The position numbers and the translations under genes are program-made. Positions 25,640 to 39,300 of a DNA stretch of 64,000 nt are shown one piece after another. Source of the stretch: Sympetrum striolatum (lineage: Eukaryota; Arthropoda; Insecta; Odonata; Libellulidae); assembly GCA_947579665.1 (NCBI GenBank), contig OX388344.1, forward strand, positions 8,922,346 to 8,986,345. Direction: 5' to 3'. Numbering within the stretch: position 1 is the stretch's first letter; the number at the start of each line of letters is the position of its first letter. The notes under the pieces were generated by a model. The model saw nothing but the letters and a program-made list of their open reading frames with translations. It made no database searches and was not told the DNA's origin.

Positions 25640-28600
25640 CAAAATAGGTACAGCAATAGCATTCTTATCCATTTGTACTTAGTTAATTTGAGTTTGCATC
25701 CCTCGACCAAGCACCATCATTCATCACCACCCTGCTCCTTATATCGCATCGTCATGGCTTCGGAAGTTCATCCAAATGCTGCCGAAAGATAATAATGAAA
25801 GTTAATTATATTTACTTTTGATAACAATTACGAATCACAAAATAGGTACAGCAATAGCATTCTTATCCATTTGTACTTAGTTAATTTGAGTTCGCATCCC
25901 TCGACCAAGCACCATCATTCATCACCACCCTGCTCCTTATATCGCATCGTCATGGCTTCGGAAGTTCATCCAAATGCTGCCGAAAGATAATAATGAAAGT
26001 AATTTATATTTACTTTTGATAACAATGACGAATCACAAAATAGGTACAGCAATAGCATTCTTATCCATTTGTACTTAGTTAATTTGAGTTCGCATCCCTC
26101 GACCAAGCACCATCATTCATCACCACCCTGCTCCTTATATCGCATCGTCATGGCTTCGGAAGTTCATCCAAATGCTGCCGAAAGATAAGAATGAAAGTTA
26201 ATTATATTTAATTTTGATAACAATGACGAATCACAAAATAGGTACAGCAATAGCATTCTTATCCATTTGTACTTAGTTAATTTGAGTTCGTATCCCTCGA
26301 CCAAGCACCATCATTCATCACTACCCTGCTCCTTATATCGCATCGTCATGGCTTCGGAAGTTCATCCAAATGCTGCCGAAAGATAATAATGAAAGTTAAT
26401 TATATTTACTTTTGATAACAATTACGAATCACAAAATAGGTACAGCAATAGCATTCTTATCCATTTGTACTTAGTTAATTTGAGTTCGCATCCCTCGACC
26501 AAGCACCATCATTCATCACTACCCTGCTCCTTATATCGCATCGTCATGGCTTCGGAAGTTCATCCAAATGCTGCCGAAAGATAAGAATGAAAGTTAATTA
26601 TATTTACTTTTGATAACAATTACGAATCACAAAATAGGTACAGCAATAGCATTCTTATCCATTTGTACTTAGTTAATTTGAGTTCGCATCCCTCGACCAA
26701 GCACCATCATTCATCACCACCCTGCTCCTTATATCGCATCGTCATGGCTTCGGAAGTTCATCCAAATGCTGCCGAAAGATAAGAATGAAAGTTAATTATA
26801 TTTAATTTTGATAACAATGACGAATCACAAAATAGGTACAGCAATAGCATTCTTATCCATTTGTACTTAGTTAATTTGAGTTCGCATCCCTCGACCAAGC
26901 ACCATCATTCATCACCACCCTGCTCCTTATATCGCATCGTCATGGCTTCGGAAGTTCATCCAAATGCTGCCGAAAGATAATAATGAAAGTTAATTATATT
27001 TACTTTTGATAACAATTACGAATCACAAAATAGGTACAGCAATAGCATTCTTATCCATTTGTACTTAGTTAATTTGAGTTCGCATCCCTCGACCAAGCAC
27101 CATCATTCATCACTACCCTGCTCCTTATATCGCATCGTCATGGCTTCGGAAGTTCATCCAAATGCTGCCGAAAGATAATAATGAAAGTTAATTATATTTA
27201 CTTTTGATAACAATGACGAATCACAAAATAGGTACAGCAATAGCATTCTTATCCATTTGTACTTAGTTAATTTGAGTTCGCATCCCTCGACCAAGCACCA
27301 TCATTCATCACCACCCTGCTCCTTATATCGCATCGTCATGGCTTCGGAAGTTCATCCAAATGCTGCCGAAAGATAATAATGAAAGTTAATTATATTTACT
27401 TTTGATAACAATGACGAATCACAAAATAGGTACAGCAATAGCATTCTTATCCATTTGTACTTAGTTAATTTGAGTTCGCATCCCTCGACCAAGCACCATC
27501 ATTCATCACCACCCTGCTCCTTATATCGCATCGTCATGGCTTCGGAAGTTCATCCAAATGCTGCCGAAAGATAATAATGAAAGTTAATTATATTTACTTT
27601 TGATAACAATTACGAATCACAAAATAGGTACAGCAATAGCATTCTTATCCATTTGTACTTAGTTAATTTGAGTTCGCATCCCTCGACCAAGCACCATCAT
27701 TCATCACCACCCTGCTCCTTATATCGCATCGTCATGGCTTCGGAAGTTCATCCAAATGCTGCCGAAAGATAATAATGAAAGTTAATTATATTTACTTTTG
27801 ATAACAATGACGAATCACAAAATAGGTACAGCAATAGCATTCTTATCCATTTGTACTTAGTTAATTTGAGTTCGCATCCCTCGACCAAGCACCATCATTC
27901 ATCACCACCCTGCTCCTTATATCGCATCGTCATGGCTTCGGAATTTCATCCAAATGCTGCCGAAAGATAAGAATGAAAGTTAATTATATTTACTTTTGAT
28001 AACAATTACGAATCACAAAATAGGTACAGTAATAGCATTCTTATCCATTTGTACTTAGTTAATTTGAGTTTGCATCCCTCGACCAAGCACCATCATTCAT
28101 CACCACCCTGCTCCTTACATCGCATCGTCATGGCTTCGGAAGTTCATCCAAATGCTGCCGAAAGATAAGAATGAAAGTTAATTATATTTACTTTTGATAA
28201 CAATGACGAATCACAAAATAGGTACAGCAATAGCATTCTTATCCATTTGTACTTAGTTAATTTGAGTTCGCATCCCTCGACCAAGCACCATCATTCATCA
28301 CCACCCTGCTCCTTATATCGCATCGTCATGGCTTCGGAAGTTCATCCAAATGCTGCCGAAAGATAATAATGAAAGTTAATTATATTTACTTTTGATAACA
28401 ATGACGAATCACAAAATAGGTACAGCAATAGCATCCTTATCCATTTGTACTTAGTTAATTTGAGTTTGCATCCCTCGACCAAGCACCATCATTCATCACC
28501 ATCCTGCTCCTTATATCGCATCGTCATGGTTTCGGAAGTTCATCCAAATGCTGCCGAAAGATAAGAATGAAAGTTAATTATATTTACTTTTGATAACAAT

Positions 28601-31600
28601 GACGAATCACAAAATAGGTACAGCAATAGCATCCTTATCCATTTGTACTTAGTTAATTTGAGTTTGCATCCCTCGACCAAGCACCATCATTCATCACCAC
28701 CCTGCTCCTTATATCGCATCGTCATGGTTTCGGAAGTTCATCCAAATGCTGCTGAAAGATAAGAATGAAAGTTAATTATATTTACTTTTGATAACAATGA
28801 CGAATCACAAAATAGGTACAGCAATAGCATCCTTATCCATTTGTACTTAGTTAATTTGAGTTTGCATCCCTCGACCAAGCACCATCATTCATCACCACCC
28901 TGCTCCTTATATCGCATCGTCATGGTTTCGGAAGTTCATCCAAATGCTGCCGAAAGATAAGAATGAAAGTTAATTATATTTACTTTTGATAACAATGACG
29001 AATCACAAAATAGGTACAGCAATAGCATCCTTATCCATTTGTACTTAGTTAATTTGAGTTTGCATCCCTCGACCAAGCACCATCATTCATCACCACCCTG
29101 CTCCTTATATCGCATCGTCATGGTTTCGGAAGTTGATCCAAATGCTGCCGAAAGATAAGAATGAAAGTTAATTATATTTACTTTTGATAACAATGACGAA
29201 TCACAAAATAGGTACAGCAATAGCATCCTTATCCATTTGTTCTTAGTTAATTTGAGTTTTCATCCCTCGACCAAGCACCATCATTCATCACCACCCTGCT
29301 CCTTATATCGCATCGTCATGGTTTCGGAAGTTCATCCAAATGCTGCCGAAAGATAATAATGAAAGTTAATTATATTTACTTTTGATAACAATGACGAATC
29401 ACAAAATAGGTACAGCAATAGCATTCTTATCCATTCGTACTTAGTTAATTTGAGTTCGCATCCCTCGACCAAGCACCATCATTCATCACCACCCTGCTCC
29501 TTATATCGCATCGTCATGGTTTCGGAAGTTCATCCAAATGCTGCCGAAAGATAAGAATGAAAGTTAATTATATTTACTTTTGATAACAATGACGAATCAC
29601 AAAATAGGTACAGCAATAGCATCCTTATCCATTTGTACTTAGTTAATTTGAGTTTGCATCCCTCGACCAAGCACCATCATTCATCACCACCCTGCTCCTT
29701 ATATCGCATCGTCATGGTTTCGGAAGTTCATCCAAATGCTGCCGAAAGATAAGAATGAAAGTTAATTATATTTACTTTTGATAACAATGACGAATCACAA
29801 AATAGGTACAGCAATAGCATCCTTATCCATTTGTACTTAGTTAATTTGAGTTTGCATCCCTCGACCAAGCACCATCATTCATCACCACCCTGCTCCTTAT
29901 ATCGCATCCTCATGGTTTCGGAAGTTCATCCAAATGCTGCCGAAAGATAAGAATGAAAGTTAATTATATTTCCTTTTGATAACAATGACGAATCACAAAA
30001 TAGGTACAGCAATAGCATCCTTATCCATTTGTACTTAGTTAATTTGAGTTTGCATCCCTCGACCAAGCACCATCATTCATCACCACCCTGCTCCTTATAT
30101 CGCATCGTCATGGTTTCGGAAGTTCATCCAAATGCTGCCGAAAGATAATAATGAAAGTTAATTATATTTACTTTTGATAACAATGACGAATCACAAAATA
30201 GGTACAGCAATAGCATCCTTATCCATTTGTACTTAGTTAATTTGAGTTTGCATCCCTCGACCAAGCACCATCATTCATCACCACCCTGCTCCTTATATCG
30301 CATCGTCATGGTTTCGGAAGTTCATCCAAATGCTGCCGAAAGATAAGAATGAAAGTTAATTATATTTACTTTTGATAACAATGACGAATCACAAAATAGG
30401 TACAGCAATAGCATTCTTATCCATTCGTACTTAGTTAATTTGAGTTCGCATCCCTCGACCAAGCACCATCATTCATCACCACCCTGCTCCTTATATCGCA
30501 TCGTCATGGCTTCGGAAGTTCATCCAAATGCTGCCGAAAGATAATAATGAAAGTTAATTATATTTACTTTTGATAACAATGACGAATCACAAAATAGGTA
30601 CAGCAATAGCATTCTTATCCATTTGTACTTAGTTAATTTGAGTTTGCATCCCTCGACCAAGCACCATCATTCATCACCACCCTGCTCCTTATGTCGCATC
30701 GTCATGGCTTCGGAAGTTCATCCAAATGCTGCCGAAAGATAATAATGAAAGTTAATTATATTTACTTTTGATAACAATTACGAATCACAAAATAGGTACA
30801 GCAATAGCATTCTTATCCATTTGTACTTAGTTAATTTGAGTTTGCATCCCTCGACCAAGCACCATCATTCATCACCACCCTGCTCCTTATATCGCATCGT
30901 CATGGCTTCGGAAGTTCATACAAATGCTGCCGAAAGATAAGAATGAAAGTTAATTATATTTACTTTTGATAACAATTACGAATCACAAAATAGGTACAGC
31001 AATAGCATTCTTATCCATTTGTACTTAGTTAATTTGAGTTTGCATCCCTCGACCAAGCACCATCATTCATCACCACCCAGCTCCTTATTTCTCATCGTCA
31101 TGGCTTCGGAAGTTCATCCAAATGCTGCCGAAAGATAAGAATGAAAGTTAATTATATTTACTTTTGATAACAATGACGAATCACAAAATAGGTACAGCAA
31201 TAGCATTCTTATCCATTTGTACTTAGTTAATTTGAGTTCGCATCCCTCGACCAAGCACCATCATTCATCACCACCCTGCTCCTTATATCGCATCGTCATG
31301 GCTTTGGAAGTTCATCCAAATGCTGCCGAAAGATAATAATGAAAGTTAATTATATTTACTTTTGATAACAATTACGAATCACAAAATAGGTACAGCAATA
31401 GCATTCTTATCCATTTGTACTTAGTTAATTTGAGTTCGCATCCCTCGACCAAGCACCATCATTCATCACCACCCTGCTCCTTATATCGCATCGTCATGGC
31501 TTCGGAAGTTCATCCAAATGCTGCCGAAAGATAAGAATGTAAGTTAATTATATTTACTTTTGATAACAATGACGAATCACAAAATAGGTACAGCAATAGC

Positions 31601-34600
31601 ATTCTTATCCATTTGTACTTAGTTAATTTGAGTTTGCATCCCTCGACCAAGCACCATCATTCATCACCACCCTGCTCCTTATATCGCATCGTCATGGCTT
31701 CGGAAGTTCATCCAAATGCTGCCGAAAGATAATAATGAAAGTTAATTATATTTACTTTTGATAACAATTACGAATCACAAAATAGGTACAGCAATAGCAT
31801 TCTTATCCATTTGTACTTAGTTAATTTGAGTTCGCATCCCTCGACCAAGCACCATCATTCATCACCACCCTGCTCCTTATATCGCATCGTCATGGCTTCG
31901 GAAGTTCATCCAAATGCTGCCGAAAGATAATAATGAAAGTAATTTATATTTACTTTTGATAACAATGACGAATCACAAAATAGGTACAGCAATAGCATTC
32001 TTATCCATTTGTACTTAGTTAATTTGAGTTCGCATCCCTCGACCAAGCACCATCATTCATCACCACCCTGCTCCTTATATCGCATCGTCATGGCTTCGGA
32101 AGTTCATCCAAATGCTGCCGAAAGATAAGAATGAAAGTTAATTATATTTAATTTTGATAACAATGACGAATCACAAAATAGGTACAGCAATAGCATTCTT
32201 ATCCATTTGTACTTAGTTAATTTGAGTTCGCATCCCTCGACCAAGCACCATCATTCATCACTACCCTGCTCCTTATATCGCATCGTCATGGCTTCGGAAG
32301 TTCATCCAAATGCTGCCGAAAGATAATAATGAAAGTTAATTATATTTACTTTTGATAACAATTACGAATCACAAAATAGGTACAGCAATAGCATTCTTAT
32401 CCATTTGTACTTAGTTAATTTGAGTTCGCATCCCTCGACCAAGCACCATCATTCATCACTACCCTGCTCCTTATATCGCATCGTCATGGCTTCGGAAGTT
32501 CATCCAAATGCTGCCGAAAGATAAGAATGAAAGTTAATTATATTTACTTTTGATAACAATTACGAATCACAAAATAGGTACAGCAATAGCATTCTTATTC
32601 ATTTGTACTTAGTTAATTTGAGTTCGCATCCCTCGACCAAGCACCATCATTCATCACCACCCTGCTCCTTATATCGCATCGTCATGGCTTCGGAAGTTCA
32701 TCCAAATGCTGCCGAAAGATAAGAATGAAAGTTAATTATATTTAATTTTGATAACAATGACGAATCACAAAATAGGTACAGCAATAGCATTCTTATCCAT
32801 TTTAACTTAGTTAATTTGAGTTCGCATCCCTCGACCAAGCACCATCATTCATCACCACCCTGCTCCTTATATCGCATCGTCATGGCTTCGGAAGTTCATC
32901 CAAATGCTGCCGAAAGATAATAATGAAAGTTAATTATATTTACTTTTGATAACAATTACGAATCACAAAATAGGTACAGCAATAGCATTCTTATCCATTT
33001 GTACTTAGTTAATTTGAGTTCGCATCCCTCGACCAAGCACCATCATTCATCACCACCCTGCTCCTTATATCGCATCGTCATGGCTTCGGAAGTTCATCCA
33101 AATGCTGCCGAAAGATAATAATGAAAGTTAATTATATTTACTTTTGATAACAATGACGAATCACAAAATAGGTACAGCAATAGCATTCTTATCCATTTGT
33201 ACTTAGTTAATTTGAGTTCGCATCCCTCGACCAAGCACCATCATTCATCACCACCCTGCTCCTTATATGGCATCGTCATGGCTTCGGAAGTTCATCCAAA
33301 TGCTGCCGAAAGATAAGAATGAAAGTTAATTATATTTACTTTTGATAACAATTACGAATCACAAAATAGGTACAGCAATAGCATTCTTATCCATTTGTAC
33401 TTAGTTAATTTGAGTTCGCATCCCTCGACCAAGCACCATCATTCATCACCACCCTGCTCCTTATATCGCATCGTCATGGCTTCGGAAGTTCATCCAAATG
33501 CTGCCGAAAGATAATAATGAAAGTTAATTGTATTTACTTTTGATAACAATGACGAATCACAAAATAGGTACAGCAATAGCATTCTTATCCATTTGTACTT
33601 AGTTAATTTGAGTTCGCATCCCTCGACCAAGCACCATCATTCATCACCACCCTGCTCCTTATATCGCATCGTCATGGCTTCGGAAGTTCATCCAAATGCT
33701 GCCGAAAGATAAGAATGAAAGTTAATTATATTTACTTTTGATAACAATGACGAATCACAAAACAGGTACAGCAATAGCATTCTTATCCATTTGTACTTAG
33801 TTAATTTGAGTTCGCATCCCTCGACCAAGCACCATCATTCATCACCACCCTGCTCCTTATATCGCATCGTCATGGCTTCGGAAGTTCATCCAAATGCTGC
33901 CGAAAGATAAGAATGAAAGTTAATTATATTTACTTTTGATAACAATTACGAATCACAAAATAGGTACAGCAATAGCATTCTTATCCATTTTAACTTAGTT
34001 AATTTGAGTTCGCATCCCTCGACCAAGCACCATCTACCAGCACCACCCTGCTCCTTATATCGCATCGTCATGGCTTCGGAAGTTCATCCAAATGCTGCCG
34101 AAAGATAAGAATGAAAGTTAATTATATTTATTTTTGATAACAATGACGAATCACAAAATAGGTACAGCAATAGCATTCTTATCCATTTGTACTTAGTTAA
34201 TTTGAGTTCGCATCCCTCGACCAAGCACCATCATTCATCACCACCCTGCTCCTTATATCGCATCGTCATGGCTTCGGAAGTTCATCCAAATGCTGCCGAA
34301 AGATAATAATGAAAGTTAATTATATTTACTTTTGATAACAATGACGAATCACAAAATAGGTACAGCAATAGCATCCTTATCCATTTGTACTTAGTTAATT
34401 TGAGTTTGCATCCCTCGACCAAGCACCATCATTCATCACCATCCTGCTCCTTATATCGCATCGTCATGGTTTCGGAAGTTCATCCAAATGCTGCCGAAAG
34501 ATAAGAATGAAAGTTAATTATATTTACTTTTGATAACAATGACGAATCACAAAATAGGTACAGCAATAGCATTCTTATCCATTTGTACTTAGTTAATTTG

Positions 34601-36330
34601 AGTTCGCATCCCTCGACCAAGCACCATCATTCATCACCACCCTGCTCCTTATATCGCATCGTCATGGCTTCGGAAGTTCATCCAAATGCTGCCGAAAGAT
34701 AATAATGAAAGTTAATTATATTTACTTTTGATAACAATTACGAATCACAAAATAGGTACAGCAATAGCATTCTTATCCATTTGTACTTAGTTAATTTGAG
34801 TTCGCATCCCTCGACCAAGCACCATCTTTCAGCACCACCCTGCTCCTTATATCGCATCGTCATGGCTTCGGAAGTTCATCCAAATGCTGCCGAAAGATAA
34901 TAATGAAAGTTAATTATATTTACTTTTGATAACAATTACGAATCACAAAATAGGTACAGCAATAGCATTCTTATCCATTCGTACTTAGTTAATTTGAGTT
35001 CGCATCCCTCGACCAAGCACCATCTTTCAGCACCACCCTGCTCTTATATCGCATCGTCATGGCTTCGGAAGTTCATCCAAATGCTGCCGAAAGATAATAA
35101 TGAAAGTTAATTATATTTACTTTTGATAACAATGACGAATCACAAAATAGGTACAGTAATAGCATTCTTATCCATTTGTACTTAGTTAATTTGAGTTCGC
35201 ATCCCTCGACCAAGCACCATCTACCAGCACCACCCTGCTCCTTATATCGCATCGTCATGGCTTCGGAAGTTCATCCAAATGCTGCCGAAAGATAATAATG
35301 AAAGTTAATTATATTTACTTTTGATAACAATGACGAATCACAAAATAGGTACAGCAATAGCATTCTCATCCATTTGTACTTAGTTAATTTGAGTTCGCAT
35401 CCCTCGACCAAGCACCATCAACCAGCACCACCCTGCTCCTTATATCGCATCGTCATGGCTTCGGAAGTTCATCCAAATGCTGCCGAAAGATAATAATGAA
35501 AGTTAATTATATTTACTTTTGATAACAATTACGAATCACAATATAGGTACAGCAATAGCATTCTTATCCATTTGTACTTAGTTAATTTGAGTTCGCATCC
35601 CTCGACCAAGCACCATCATTCATCACCACCCTGCTCCTTATATCGCATCGTCATGGCTTCGGAAGTTCATCCAAATGCTGCCGAAAGATAATAATGAAAG
35701 TTAATAATATTTACTTTTGATAACAATTACGAATCACAAAATAGGTACAGCAATAGCATTCTTATCCATTTTAACTTAGTTAATTTGAGTTCGCATCCCT
35801 CGACCAAGCACCATCTACCAGCACCGCCCTGCTCCTTATATCGCATCGTCATGGCTTCGGAAGTTCATCCAAATGCTGCCGAAAGATAAGAATGAAAGTT
35901 AATTATATTTACTTTTGATAACAATGACGAATCACAAAATAGGTACAGCAATAGCATTCTTATCCATTTGTACTTAGTTAATTTGAGTTCGCATCCCTCG
36001 ACCAAGCACCATCATTCATCACCACCCTGCTCCTTATATCGCATCGTCATGGCTTCGGAAGTTCATCCAAATGCTGCCGAAAGATAGTAATGAAAGTTAA
36101 TTATATTTACTTTTGATAACAATTACGAATCACAAAATAGGTACAGCAATAGCAATCTTATCCATTTGTACTTAGTTAATTTGAGTTCGCATCCCATGAC
36201 CAAGCACCATCATTCATCACCACCCTGCTCCTTATATCGCATCGTCATGGCTTCGGAAGTTCATCCAAATGCTGCCGAAAGATAATAATGAAAGTTAATT
36301 ATATTTACTTTTGATAACAATTACGAATCA
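25640..36330 (+). repeat. Superunit E1, 54 monomers (10,691 bp)
   Basis: It is the first of two head-to-tail copies. At its start, GAGTTTGC (25690), the altered GTAATTTATATTT (about 25998), TTTAATTTTG (about 26204) and TTACATCG (28115) recur 10,691 bp later. Internally the shift steps to 10,493 (ATAATAATG at 30144), to 10,889 (TTATTTCTC at 31081) and to 11,087 (TATATGG at 33264, GCATCC at 34371), which marks gains and losses of whole monomers. The matches stop at about 36204-36378, and the sequence there resumes the start of the unit. The left part is also shared with B1 at 12,772-15,410. Confidence 0.85.
28431..30410 (+). repeat. Local expansion of the GCATCC/GTTTCGG monomer subtype in E1
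   Basis: Nine monomers combine GCATCCTTATCC, GAGTTTGC or a close form, and CATGGTTTCGG, with GCATCC at 28431, 28629, 28827, 29025, 29223, 29619, 29817, 30015 and 30213. They are interrupted at 29421 and closed at 30411 by monomers with GCATTC and CCATTCGTAC. The fifth member has TTTGTTCTTAG (about 29237). Elsewhere this subtype is normally a single monomer (for example 11006, 23877, 34371, 51396 and 57929). Exact 198-bp spacing and near identity point to recent amplification by slippage or unequal exchange of one monomer. Confidence 0.85.
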
Positions 36331-39300
36331 CAAAATAGGTACAGCAATAGCATTCTTATCCATTTGTACTTAGTTAATTTGAGTTTGCATCCCTCGACCA
36401 AGCACCATCATTCATCACCACCCTGCTCCTTATATCGCATCGTCATGGCTTCGGAAGTTCATCCAAATGCTGCCGAAAGATAATAATGAAAGTTAATTAT
36501 ATTTACTTTTGATAACAATTACGAATCACAAAATAGGTACAGCAATAGCATTCTTATCCATTTGTACTTAGTTAATTTGAGTTCGCATCCCTCGACCAAG
36601 CACCATCATTCATCACCACCCTGCTCCTTATATCGCATCGTCATGGCTTCGGAAGTTCATCCAAATGCTGCCGAAAGATAATAATGAAAGTAATTTATAT
36701 TTACTTTTGATAACAATGACGAATCACAAAATAGGTACAGCAATAGCATTCTTATCCATTTGTACTTAGTTAATTTGAGTTCGCATCCCTCGACCAAGCA
36801 CCATCATTCATCACCACCCTGCTCCTTATATCGCATCGTCATGGCTTCGGAAGTTCATCCAAATGCTGCCGAAAGATAAGAATGAAAGTTAATTATATTT
36901 AATTTTGATAACAATGACGAATCACAAAATAGGTACAGCAATAGCATTCTTATCCATTTGTACTTAGTTAATTTGAGTTCGCATCCCTCGACCAAGCACC
37001 ATCATTCATCACTACCCTGCTCCTTATATCGCATCGTCATGGCTTCGGAAGTTCATCCAAATGCTGCCGAAAGATAATAATGAAAGTTAATTATATTTAC
37101 TTTTGATAACAATTACGAATCACAAAATAGGTACAGCAATAGCATTCTTATCCATTTGTACTTAGTTAATTTGAGTTCGCATCCCTCGACCAAGCACCAT
37201 CATTCATCACTACCCTGCTCCTTATATCGCATCGTCATGGCTTCGGAAGTTCATCCAAATGCTGCCGAAAGATAAGAATGAAAGTTAATTATATTTACTT
37301 TTGATAACAATTACGAATCACAAAATAGGTACAGCAATAGCATTCTTATCCATTTGTACTTAGTTAATTTGAGTTCGCATCCCTCGACCAAGCACCATCA
37401 TTCATCACCACCCTGCTCCTTATATCGCATCGTCATGGCTTCGGAAGTTCATCCAAATGCTGCCGAAAGATAAGAATGAAAGTAAATTATATTTAATTTT
37501 GATAACAATGACGAATCACAAAATAGGTACAGCAATAGCATTCTTATCCATTTGTACTTAGTTAATTTGAGTTCGCATCCCTCGACCAAGCACCATCATT
37601 CATCACCACCCTGCTCCTTATATCGCATCGTCATGGCTTCGGAAGTTCATCCAAATGCTGCCGAAAGATAATAATGAAAGTTAATTATATTTACTTTTGA
37701 TAACAATTACGAATCACAAAATAGGTACAGCAATAGCATTCTTATCCATTTGTACTTAGTTAATTTGAGTTCGCATCCCTCGACCAAGCACCATCATTCA
37801 TCACTACCCTGCTCCTTATATCGCATCGTCATGGCTTCGGAAGTTCATCCAAATGCTGCCGAAAGATAATAATGAAAGTTAATTATATTTACTTTTGATA
37901 ACAATGATGAATCACAAAATAGGTACAGCAATAGCATTCTTATCCATTTGTACTTAGTTAATTTGAGTTCGCATCCCTCGACCAAGCACCATCATTCATC
38001 ACCACCCTGCTCCTTATATCGCATCGTCATGGCTTCGGAAGTTCATCCAAATGCTGCCGAAAGATAATAATGAAAGTTAATTATATTTACTTTTGATAAC
38101 AATGACGAATCACAAAATAGGTACAGCAATAGCATTCTTATCCATTTGTACTTAGTTAATTTGAGTTCGCATCCCTCGACCAAGCACCATCATTCATCAC
38201 CACCCTGCTCCTTATATGGCATCGTCATGGCTTCGGAAGTTCATCCAAATGCTGCCGAAAGATAATAATGAAAGTTAATTATATTTACTTTTGATAACAA
38301 TTACGAATCACAAAATAGGTACAGCAATAGCATTCTTATCCATTTGTACTTAGTTAATTTGAGTTCGCATCCCTCGACCAAGCACCATCATTCATCACCA
38401 CCCTGCTCCTTATATCGCATCGTCATGGCTTCGGAAGTTCATCCAAATGCTGCCGAAAGATAATAATGAAAGTTAATTGTATTTACTTTTGATAACAATG
38501 ACGAATCACAAAATAGGTACAGCAAAAGCATTCTTATCCATTTGTACTTAGTTAATTTGAGTTCGCATCCCTCGACCAAGCACCATCATTCATCACCACC
38601 CTGCTCCTTATATCGCATCGTCATGGCTTCGGAAGTTCATCCAAATGCTGCCGAAAGATAAGAATGAAAGTTAATTATATTTACTTTTGATAACAATTAC
38701 GAATCACAAAATAGGTACAGTAATAGCATTCTTATCCATTTGTACTTAGTTAATTTGAGTTTGCATCCCTCGACCAAGCACCATCATTCATCACCACCCT
38801 GCTCCTTACATCGCATCGTCATGGCTTCGGAAGTTCATCCAAATGCTGCCGAAAGATAAGAATGAAAGTTAATTATATTTACTTTTGATAACAATGACGA
38901 ATCACAAAATAGGTACAGCAATAGCATTCTTATCCATTTGTACTTAGTTAATTTGAGTTCGCATCCCTCGACCAAGCACCATCATTCATCACCACCCTGC
39001 TCCTTATATCGCATCGTCATGGCTTCGGAAGTTCATCCAAATGCTGCCGAAAGATAATAATGAAAGTTAATTATATTTACTTTTGATAACAATGACGAAT
39101 CACAAAATAGGTACAGCAATAGCATCCTTATCCATTTGTACTTAGTTAATTTGAGTTTGCATCCCTCGACCAAGCACCATCATTCATCACCATCCTGCTC
39201 CTTATATCGCATCGTCATGGTTTCGGAAGTTCATCCAAATGCTGCCGAAAGATAAGAATGAAAGTTAATTATATTTACTTTTGATAACAATGACGAATCA

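Larger units (their letters stand above)
17716..28278 (+). repeat. Block B2, about 10.56-kb copy of B1
   Basis: It follows B1 marker for marker and is 398 bp shorter: one dimer (396 bp) and the 2-bp insertion of 11481 are absent. Private changes include CATCTTCATTG (about 17830), GAAATTTAATT (about 20056), AGGTTCAGC (about 21489), GAAAAATAATAATG (about 22418), GGTTTTGG (about 23989), CATCTGTAC (about 25077) and TTCGTATCC (about 26287). Its right end overlaps the start of E1, because E1 shares this same series. The left edge lies between about 17716 and 17864. Confidence 0.85.
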
